Assembly: GCA_963556255.1 (NCBI GenBank)
Contig: OY744605.1
Coordinates: forward strand, 35,802,896 to 35,866,895
DNA length: 64,000 nt
DNA from: Allolobophora icterica
Taxonomy: Eukaryota; Annelida; Clitellata; Crassiclitellata; Lumbricidae
Direction of reading: 5' to 3'
Every line of letters starts with the position of its first letter. The first letter of the stretch is position 1. Positions 38,903 through 48,300 of the stretch are shown here, one piece after another. The translations under genes were made by a program, and so were the position numbers. The notes beneath the pieces were generated by a model. That model saw only the letters and a list, made by a program, of their open reading frames with translations. It was not told where the DNA came from and searched no databases.

Positions 38903-39376
38903 CGGCGTCTACCCGAATCGCCGAATCGCCGAAAGCCCTTAAACTGCAAAATCGGCCGAATCGCAGAAAGCAGTTTTCTACCAAGCGGGCGATTTGCCGA
39001 AAACCACTGCCGACTCGAATCGCCGAATCCCGAATCGCCGAAAGCCCTTAAACTGCAAAATCGGCCGAATCGCCGAAAGCAGTTTTCTACCAAGCGGGCG
39101 ATTTGCCGAAAACCACTGCCGACTCGAATCTGGTCATTGTATGTATATGTACAGCCAGTGTATATCTAGATATAGGCCTACACTGGCTGTACATATACAT
39201 ACAATGACCTAGGTTATAGATACACACAGGCCCAGGGCGGCAATACGATTTCGGCGATTCGGGATTCGGCGATTCGCTACGAAGAGCATTTTCGGCGATA
39301 CGGCCATTCTTCACAAAAAAGTTTCGGCGATTCGGCGGCAATACCATTTCGGCGATTCGGCGATTCGCTACGGCAC
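38903..39376. mobile_element. MITE built of CGAATCGCCGAA units, 8-bp duplication CATTACTA
   Basis: CATTACTA at 38895-38902 and 39377-39384 flanks a unit whose ends are inverted CGAATCGCCGAA runs. A block of about 110 bp is tandemly duplicated on the left side (from about 38919 and about 39029). The centre is a long hairpin (39132-39209). Confidence 0.82.
39132..39209. repeat. Perfect hairpin with 31-bp arms
   Basis: Arms 39132-39162 and 39179-39209 are exact inverse complements around a 16-base, itself self-complementary, AT-rich loop region. Confidence 0.92.
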
Positions 39377-39384
39377 CATTACTA

Positions 39385-39989
39385 CCAACTTTGTCAACAA
39401 ACCACGCAAGTCGTTATAGGTCAATTGCATTTAATGTTTATGACTTGTAGCATTGCTTCAAAAATATGAAAATCCATTCGCCTGGATCAACGAATCTGTG
39501 ATCTGTGTTTAGTTTAATATCAACTCGAGTACTCTTACTTAGTGAATGCATGCGGGCAATGTTAAGATGTCTGAATTAAACATCTTTAAACATCATTTTT
39601 CGGACCGCGGTTCGCTTCCCGAAGGTGGCTTATTTGAAGTTATTTCAGAGATTTAAATCTCGGGCTAGCACGGTCCCAACACGGGGACCTTAAATGGCGT
39701 GGCACCCATTCAAACGGGCAGCGGTGGTGAAGGATCTCACCTGATCAATTCATTGAAAAATGAGCAGGGTCGAGGCCATATACGGTCGCTATAGAAAATC
39801 GCGTACATTTACATTTAATGAAACATTCACTAGGCCTACCAGTCATTGCAACAGAGTATGAAATGGTTACAGGTGTTGATTCTATGTAAAAAGATTAAAT
39901 ATACTGAAGTTTAATTTAATTAATTAATACTTTTAATATTTCCTGGTTAAGTTTGTGCATTGCTCTCAGATGCTGCAACAGGAAAACGA
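39385..39989. other. Non-coding stretch
   Basis: No gene seen. The part 39600-39790 has a mixed GC-rich character suggestive of an old repeat, but no termini were found. Confidence 0.35.
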
Positions 39990-40289
39990 AAGTATTAAAA
40001 CAAGTCTCTAGCATCGATTGGCAAACATCCCAGAATGATTTGTTAAACAATTTTTTTAAAGGAGCCACACTAACTGAAAAATCACACCAGTGCCTATTAC
40101 CGAACTGCCATCTGCATTTGAATATGTGTTACTTTTAAAGCTGATGAGTGCGACTTAACATGACATGACCATCAGCAGTCACAAGATATGGCACAGGTGG
40201 TTTCAGCAGGATCTATGTCTGCAAAATTTATTGGACACTTAACCTCAAGCAATCCCTCGCCACAGCATCTATTAAGTGTCAATTCCATC
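39990..40289 (-). pseudogene. YqaJ-type nuclease pseudogene, downstream half
   Basis: Reading down from 40289 the minus strand gives SPDGI, then after a frameshift NRCCGEGLLEVKCPINFADI, then QMQMAV and, in another frame, GNRHWCDFSV. The SPDG and E-x-K (LEVKCP) elements are the metal-binding core of the YqaJ recombinase/exonuclease family. The upstream half is 13 kb away at 53465 onward, separated by the LTR element. At least two frameshifts unrelated to the insertion show that the gene was decaying on its own. Confidence 0.75.
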
Positions 40290-40295
40290 TGGTGA
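40290..40295. repeat. Target-site duplication TGGTGA, left
   Basis: Matches 53459-53464. Joining the flanks across one copy restores an in-frame ASPDG motif in the YqaJ pseudogene. Confidence 0.8.
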
Positions 40296-40299
40296 TTGG

Positions 40300-42833
40300 C
40301 TCGGGATCCTCGCGCCTGTCACCTCCTAAATGGTTAGTAGAGGGGTGATCGTCTGAAGGCCAGGGGTTCATTTCCTGCCTATTATGGCTATCCCGACCCA
40401 GAGAGCGAACCTGCGCTTGCATGTTATCGTACTTACTTACTAACGCGATCTCCCTGTTGTCGCTAGTTATAGTGCGATTTGACATCTTCTGCAATCTTTT
40501 GCTTCTCCGAAGCAACACTTCACTCGGCCCATGAAGTGCAACAGACCCCAGAACCTCTTCTGGCCTCATTATACTCGACGAAGGTGCTAAGTGGCTAGGC
40601 GGTCGTGTATTACGACTGGTGTATGGGGAATTATTCCCCGGGTTCAATTCTCGCTCTCCAGGTTTTCTAGTGAGCCCGGTAGTATCCAATTGGCGGTTTA
40701 GTTGACCTACTGAACTTACCAACTTACTCTGCTGTCCTTCCAGAGAATCTAACTTACCCCTCAATGCCTGTAAGGTAACAGCTATGTCCGCTAGATTGTC
40801 GGGTTCTATTCCTCTGTTCTCGGGAGTACCCACTCTTTGTCCTGGCGCTAAGCTAGCCCCTAGTTCTACGTCAGATTCCCCTCCGTCACTCATGACGTCG
40901 GGATGAGAACTAATTGACGAACTAGACATGAATGAAATTTAGATTATTATTTAATCTTGTACTAATAAACTTCACTACTGATGTCTACCTTATTCTAGAG
41001 TTACAGCGGTCTTTCTTCAATTAGTCTCTCCGATGACCTACGTGCAATCAATTATTCCTTTATTTGATTTGATAATTTGAAGATATGAATTTACTGGTTC
41101 CAAAACTCGACGTTAAAAGAATTTGTACTTTCAGTAAAGTTCCAATCCTACTGAATCGGAAATTTCCCCTCACTAGTTAGATTACCACCTGAAGCAGTTC
41201 ACGGCTCTCCTTCTACTAGGCCTAAGTGCAGCGCCTAGCAATTAGCGCCTGGATGCGGCCGGTCCGGTCTTTATTATGATGAAGCGTGGCGCTACCTTAC
41301 TGGCTTGACAGCAGCTGTCAGTAACGGATTTATGGAGCGGATGATCACCAACAGTACCGTACTTCAATGAATTCCGCCGAGAAGGGGGGGGGAAAAGGAA
41401 ATTCAGACCAGAGCACGTGACGTATACTACGAGTCGTTATCGCGTGGTCGTCGACCGAAACGGGCACAGACGTGGTTTTATGCGATCGTTGTAATTTGGC
41501 CGTCGATCACGTGACTCAGTAGCAACCGTGGTTCGACAGACAAGGCTTACTGGCGCGTCGGAAGATGTAGTGGCCTGTTTCGCCGTGCGGAACCGGATAA
41601 GGTTTCGCTTCCGGTTAGCGACAGCAGGTTCCAGTTTAGTAGACGTCTCGGATCAGTAACGCGGTCATCAGACAGACAGCGTTTCAGTGGACGTCAGTAG
41701 ACAGGCAAAGCGACAAGAGATTTCTGGCGCGCAGATTCGGACAGGACTTGGCTTCCACGACAGCACGGATGTGCGGTCGTCAGATTGACAGATCGGCAGC
41801 GTAGTTCGACAGCAGACAGCTCTCACGACAGCACGGATATGCGGTCGTAATTCGGACAGGACTTGGCTTCCACGACAGCACGGATGTGCGGTCGTCAGGT
41901 TGACCGATCGGCTGCACAGATCGACGTGACTTGGCTTCCACAACAGCACGGATGTGCGGTCGTCAGATCGACAGATCAGCAGCGTAGTTCGACAGCGGAC
42001 AGCTCTCACGACAGCACGGATGTGCGGTCGTCAGGTTGACCGATCGGCTGCACAGATCGACGTGACTTGGCTTCCACAACAGCACGGATGTGCGGTCGTC
42101 AGATCGACTGATCAGCAGCGTAGTTCGACAGCGGACAGCTCTCACGACAGCACGGATGTGCGGTCGTCAGATCGACAGATCAGCAGCGTAGTTCGACAGC
42201 GGACAGCTCTCACGACAGCACGGATGTGCGGTCGTAGATCGACGCAACTCGGTCGATAGACGCTCAGACGGCAGGCGGCGTTGTTATCGATCGACGTCGT
42301 TCTCGTACAGCAACAGCGGTAGATCGGCAGGACAACTTCTCGTCTACATGGTTCAACTCAACGGAAGTTGGAGTTGGGAAGCTTCGACGGCGGTGCAGAT
42401 GCGATCGGCTCGCGTCTTCCTTTGTCTCTTCGGCAGAAGAAGCCGTTGCGCGGTCGCGTCCTTCGGCAGACGTCGTCTTCAGATCCGGTTTCAGATGTCG
42501 TCTTCAGCTCCTTCCCAACTGAAGAAATCTCCCTCAAGCGGCGGTTTTTGTATACTTCCTCACAGACGCTTATGGCTTAGACGCATACCTCAGCCAATCA
42601 GATACAACTAGGTTTTTACTACAGCCCTTTTTATTAGTCAGCAGTTTGGTAGGCTGAATGTTTTAATATTTTCCATTGGCGGCCAGTCAGGCGGCTGGTT
42701 TCCGATCACTTGTTTTAAGTTAGTTTCGTATTTGCTCTATTACTACATTAAATTAGCGTTCTTTTAATTTCTTTACTTTTTTTAAAAATTTTCTAAGATT
42801 TCCGGCCCTTCCTGAAATCCAAACCCTCACACT
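40300..42833 (-). repeat. Terminal direct repeat, 3' copy
   Basis: Aligned at a constant offset of 10623 bases to 50923-53456. It contains a dead 216-codon copy of the ORF1 start (40929-40279, running into the flank) and eight stem-loop repeats (41757-42235). Confidence 0.92.
41757..42235. repeat. Eight-copy stem-loop array (3' terminal repeat)
   Basis: A 24-base element with stem halves ACGAC/GTCGT and GCAC/GTGC around a GGAT loop recurs eight times, separated by 20-45 bases of variable linker. Five copies are perfect, two have ACAAC in the outer stem and one has ATGC in the inner stem. The same array is in the 5' repeat. Confidence 0.85.
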
Positions 42834-42853
42834 ATCCGCCTTCTTCCCCATCC
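42834..42853 (-). promoter_or_regulatory. Polypurine tract
   Basis: The minus strand reads GGATGGGGAAGAAGGCGGAT directly before the 3' terminal repeat, the place where plus-strand DNA synthesis is primed in LTR elements. This fixes the start of the LTR at about 42833. Confidence 0.75.
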
Positions 42854-43596
42854 GGAACTCCGGTCCGGACGTACTATCAAAATTGGACCCCACACTCCAA
42901 CCGTTCCACATATAAGATAAGTTTTAATAAAGATAGTTTGTCTTTCCACTCACCATCTTTAACTCTACTGGATTACACTCCCTAAGGCAAATATTTTTTT
43001 TCATATAATTTCATGAATTCCGGCCGGTTCCTAGCTCTTTAATACGATTGCCATGGTACTCCAACTTTTAGCCTTAAATCAAAATTGCGATCGTCCCTGA
43101 CAAGTGACTCTATCCAAATTTTAAATGTCATTACCTATGCGTCCTCCTATTCTTACTGATGTTTCATCGCACACTGTTTTTATCAATACATATATATATA
43201 ATGTCTAGCTAAGTGCTTAACATGATCCATCCACCAATCTCTCTTGATCTTGAAATCCATTAATCTCCTTCCACACTCAACAGAGCGCCTCGGACTTCCT
43301 CTTTCCATACGATCCTACGAACATCGCTTAAGCGGTTTACTCTATTAATAACAATAAATTGTCATGTCTTAAAATTTCTACTGGCGGCTAGCCCGTAGCC
43401 CTTGTCGCTGGTTATATAAAGAAAGCTAAAATTGATAAAAGTTAAGTTCGTTCCTACTTGAGTCATTTAGTTGCGGTTACAGTTATTATTCGACTACCCT
43501 TAAGCACGGTTCTTGATAGCTTATTTTCACAATTATATTTTTAAGGATCGAGTCACAATATTATTTGTTACCACAACTTTAGCTCGATTGACCTCC
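42854..43596. other. Retroelement non-coding region between ORF3 and the polypurine tract
   Basis: AT-rich, no open frame of note. Confidence 0.5.
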
Positions 43597-44508
43597 TCAG
43601 CGTTGAAACAGAACTCCGTAAAACCAAGTGGCCCGTCGGACTGCGTATGCCGTGCATACGGCGACGTTCAGCAGGCCTAGATCCCCGTCGTCCTCCTCTC
43701 GTCTCATCCTTTCACGGAAGGCGTCTTCGGGCATCGACATCTCTTGAGCCCAGAAATGGCTCAACATTTCCACTATCCGGCCCCATTGATCATACGTCCA
43801 ATGGGGATTATTCCACGGGCGGAGGGTAGGGACCAGGATCGCCAACGGAGGTAGGTAAGGCGGTACAGCAAGTCTCTCGCGCCGGGCCCAGTTCTGCAAC
43901 GCAAAGTGTCCACCAATGGACGCGGACATCGCTTGTATTGTGGCCAGTATAATTCCCAGAGTATCCGGGTACTGGTGGACCGTCAACGCCACCCGCCGGA
44001 CGCGACGGACGAAACTCCGCTGCACTGTCACCTGCCCGGCAGAGTACATTTCTCGCAGAACATGGCAAATCATGGCTGCCGTTCTGGTTCGCCAATGATC
44101 GTTTGTCCCCAGCGCGTTCATCACTCCGTCTTCCGATGCGTCATCAATATCAGACACTTCGTCTTCTTCCAGCAAAGGAGTCACTGAGGTCAGAGAAGAA
44201 TACGACGAAGGCGCTTCTCCGTCCGACTGCATTACCTCTCCATAGTTCGGCGGCTCTTCCGAGATTAACGAACCCGAAGGGGTGTGAAGACCTCCTTCCC
44301 CCATTCTCCTATCGCTCAAATCATTGAACTGGTACGGACGTTCATCCAGAAGAGGGGTCCCCGTGTCTCTCACGTCACCTTCCTCTGAGTACCCCTCCAA
44401 TTCTTCCAGCATCTCATGAATGTCCCTCAGTTCCGCGTCGGTGACATCCCTCGGAGTCAGATTAGCCACTTCTTCCGCTGCCGTCACATTTAAGTTATTC
44501 AACTCCAT
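43597..44508 (-). CDS. Retroelement ORF3, unknown protein
   Basis: 303 residues, located after pol where env or accessory genes lie in some LTR elements. The N-terminal half is acidic and Ser/Pro-rich and holds a PPNY (PPxY-type) motif (residues about 87-90). The C-terminal half is Arg/Trp-rich and probably folded, with a moderately hydrophobic segment LGIILATIQAMSASIGG. There is no signal peptide, no evident transmembrane anchor and no furin-type cleavage site, so it does not look like an envelope protein. I do not recognise the family. It is preceded at 44697-44713 by a 17-base word also found upstream of ORF1. Confidence 0.7.
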   Translation of the reverse strand: MELNNLNVTAAEEVANLTPRDVTDAELRDIHEMLEELEGYSEEGDVRDTGTPLLDERPYQFNDLSDRRMGEGGLHTPSGSLISEEPPNYGEVMQSDGEAPSSYSSLTSVTPLLEEDEVSDIDDASEDGVMNALGTNDHWRTRTAAMICHVLREMYSAGQVTVQRSFVRRVRRVALTVHQYPDTLGIILATIQAMSASIGGHFALQNWARRERLAVPPYLPPLAILVPTLRPWNNPHWTYDQWGRIVEMLSHFWAQEMSMPEDAFRERMRREEDDGDLGLLNVAVCTAYAVRRATWFYGVLFQR

Positions 44509-45362
44509 TTTAACAACTTAGAATGTTACTCGAAAGCTTTTTGGTAGAATTTTTATTCTCCTCTACTATCCACTCGGAAGATAAAACCTCAAGTGAACTA
44601 ACCAACTGATGTCGGTAACTATTAAAGACTTAGTTCCCAGGCCGCTCAGTGGACGATGAAGGGTTATACATTTGACATAATTTTTGACTAATCGTTCTTA
44701 TCCTAGAGTTACAATTCTACCCCTTTAAAGTCGGCGTGTCACTTCCGAACTCGGGGTCACTGGCGGAGGGGATAGAAGATTTTCCGTTCGTCCATCTCAG
44801 CCGGACGACGTCTGGAGTTTCTAGTTACACCCTTATCAGCAACGACCCTACCTAATAGCCGACCAGATGTCGCTTAGTTCCTCCGAATTCTTATACGTAG
44901 CGTTCACACACTCAGTACATAACAGGTGCGATTTACACATCAGGCTGCTCAATCCTTACTTAATTCTCTTTTAACTTAATTCCACTTCTTCCCGTCGTTT
45001 ATTTTAAAGCAGCAAGACTAATAAGCATTACTGTTTCAACTGATTACATCAGTTTATTTAATTGCCATCCTTGTATTATAGATTCTAATATGCTATTTCT
45101 TCTGGTCATTAAATTATCTACTCCATAAGAATCGTATTAGCTTCTAGCACGCCTTTATTAGTCTATTCATGAGCTTCTTTTATAGGTCTAGGTAATCCAT
45201 TTAATTCAGTAATTTAATAAGAGCAGGATCCGTTCACCCGTTCCTCTTAACACAGAAATTGACCAGTTATTTAAGTCAATTTTCCCTCTCTGGAAAGGCC
45301 CAGCTGCCATACTATATATATTTGCTCTTATTTACAACCCGACTCTGCACAGGCGTGACCCA
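44509..45362. other. Retroelement gap between pol and ORF3
   Basis: About 850 bases without coding signal. It carries the shared word CTTATCCTAGAGTTACA (44697-44713), whose minus strand ends a T/A-rich run with CTCTAG and could act as a splice acceptor for an ORF3 mRNA; that is inference. Confidence 0.5.
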
Positions 45363-48300
45363 TTAATCAACCTGAGCATATCTCTGTGGGGGACGTATTT
45401 GTCTCTTGGGTCGCTCCTCTCGTTTTTCATCTCCTTCCGCGTACAAATTCCCCAAACCGCCATCTAAGAAGAATTCAGGCCCTCTCATCTCTTCTTTCGC
45501 AGCTTCTACAGCGCCATCCGAATAACATCGTTTCAAAAAATCTATGTAAACCACCTTCGGTTGTGATCTCGCGGTCTTCCGAATGCGATAGAGAATAGGA
45601 CTCAACTTCTCTATGATCTCAAATGGCCCAACATAAAATGATTTCCATTTATTCTTTTCATCTCTCTTCAATCGTGGATAAAAGTACCAAACTTTGTTTC
45701 CCACTTCAAACTGTTTAGCCTTCACTCGCAGATTGTATCTTACCGCACTCGTTTCCGCACTCTTCTTCATGCATTCTCGGGCCAGTGTAAATGACCGTTG
45801 CATTTCCTCTTTTTGTTTTAACACATGTTCTACATAAGTTGGTGCATCATCCTTGGCGTTATATGTTCCTAACACCAAATCCATGGGCATTGTCAAGTCC
45901 CTGCCCAGGAACAATTTATTGGGACTGAACCCTGTCGCACTATGGACAGTAGAGCGGTAAGCGCACATAACGGCGTGGAGATGTATATCCCAACTTTTGT
46001 GATCATCCTGAAGAGCTTTACCTAGAAGAGTATTAAGTGTATGGTGCCAACGTTCGAGTCTGCCATTAGAGCTCGGTTTATAAGCAGAACAGCGGATATG
46101 ATCAATTTGCATAAGCTGACATAACTGTTGGAACAGCTCTCCTTCAAAACAAGGGCCTCGATCAGTTAAGATCTGTATGGGACAACCGAAATAATAGACC
46201 CAATGCGTTATCAAAGCATGCGCAGTAGTGGTCGCATCTTGACCTTTAGTCGCCACCGCAACGACAAAACGCGAACAATGGTCCATCATCGTCAAAATGA
46301 AACGACAGCCCCGTGGAGTGGTAGGATGAGGTCCCGTAAAATCTAGTGCCAAGATTTCATTTATCTCCCCCACAGACAAATCTTGAAGTAACCCTTGACG
46401 AGGGGGCTTTCCTCGCAAATATCTAGCGCATTTACTGCATTTCATTAATTGCAGTCGTACAGCTTCAACCCAACCCGGAAAGTAACACCGTCTTTGAAAA
46501 TTAGCCAGGGTTTTCCGTAAACCCATATGAGCAGCCCCTACCCCTGAGTGGGACATATCAATCAAGACCTCGCGTCGACAGGGTGGGGGAATAAGCTGGT
46601 GCCACTTTATCCGCCCGTCCCGACTATCGGTCTCGGCTTCGGCCCTCAGCCACTGCCGCGTCAACAGCCCATCAAAGAGTACAAGCTGAGGCCACTGGGC
46701 CACTAATGACTTTATCACCTTGCTGAGTCCTCGGGTTTCGGCGTGGGAAGGTGGATCATCGCTCTCGATCTTCCGACGAATGATCCAGCCCAAATTTTCA
46801 TCTGTTAGTTGTTCAGCGGCGATTGTCACTCGATCCCAGTCGGTCGGCAACAGTAAATCTTCGCAGCGGGGAAGTGGCGCCCTCTTCACAACATTGACCG
46901 CCAGCGGACGTCGAGATAAACTATCTGCATTTCGATGCGAACAACCAGCCCGATGTAAAATTTCGAAATCAAACTGTTCAATCAGTAACACCCATCTAGA
47001 CTGTTGCCCAATTGGTTCCTTAGTCTGTCTAATATGCGTCAGTGCGCTGTTATCTGTCCTTAAGAGAAACTTCCTGCCCAACAGGTAGACTTTAAACAGT
47101 TTTAAGAAGTACACAATAGCCAACAATTCGCGTCGCATCACATCATAGTTCCGTTCTGCCGGTGAACAGACTCGACTACCATAACAGATAACCCTTTCTT
47201 GGCCGCCCTGCACTTGAGAGAGTACGGCCCCGATTGATTCATTAGAAGCGTCAGTATCCAAAATGTACTTATCATGATCATTTGGCATGGCCAATATCGG
47301 TGCAGACGTCAGTTTCTCTTTCAACTGGTTGAACGCTATTTCACATTCATTTGACCAGACAAATTTCTCTGTCTTCTTAGTCAGATCGTGTAAGGGTCGT
47401 GCTATTTTAGCGAAGTTAACCACAAATTTCCGGTAATAGGAGCAGAGTCCAAGATAAGAGCGCACGTCCTTCACTCTCTTAGGCGTAGGCCATCCTTTAA
47501 CAGCTTCTATTTTAGAAGGGTCAGTCGCTAACCCGTCCCGATTTATTATGTATCCTAGAAACAAAATTTGACTCTGCATTAAATGACATTTGGATGGTTT
47601 CAATTTTAAGTTAGCTGCTTTCAGTCGAGACAGCACAATTTTCAACCTCTCCATATGAGTGTCCAGGTCAACACTGTAAATCAGAATATCGTCAAGATAT
47701 ATCAAGCAAATCTCATAGTTTAATCCATGTAATACGAGATCCATCATTCGACCGAAGGCATGGGTGGCTCCGCTTATCCCAAATGGCAAAGATTTAAATT
47801 GGAAAGTCCCCCTTCTGGTAACGAAACTGGTCTTGTGTCGGTCCTGCGGGCAAAGCGAAAGCTGGTGGTACCCAGAAACCAAATCGAAAGAACTGAACCA
47901 TTGGGCACCTGTTAAACTGTCCAAGCATTCACTAATAATTGGCAAAGGATAAGAATCCTTTCTAGTCTTGCTATTCAGAGCTCGGTAATCAATACAAAAC
48001 CTTGCGGTACCATCTCGTTTTGAAACCATTACAATATTTGACACCCATTCCGATTGCGACGGCTCTATGATTCCTTGATTTAGCATCTTACTTATTTGTT
48101 CATCAATAACAGGAAGTAAACACATCGGTTGCCTACGGAGAGTCTGTCGTACTGGCGCCTCATTCCCAGTATCAATCCGGTGTCTAATAATTTCTGTATA
48201 ACCCAGATCCCAATCGTGAAGTGAAAAAGCTTCTTTATTTTCCAACAGTAGCTCTCGTAGTTTCGCTTTCGTTTCAGGTGGTACATCAGGCGCAGTATTA

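Noticed and set aside
41668..42259. Arg/Ser/Thr-rich proteins on both strands in the terminal repeats (and at 52291-52882)
   Set aside because: They are translations of the stem-loop repeat array and lie 5' of the element's ORF1 in the leader.
43597..44508. Envelope gene
   Set aside because: No signal peptide, fusion peptide, cleavage site or membrane anchor.
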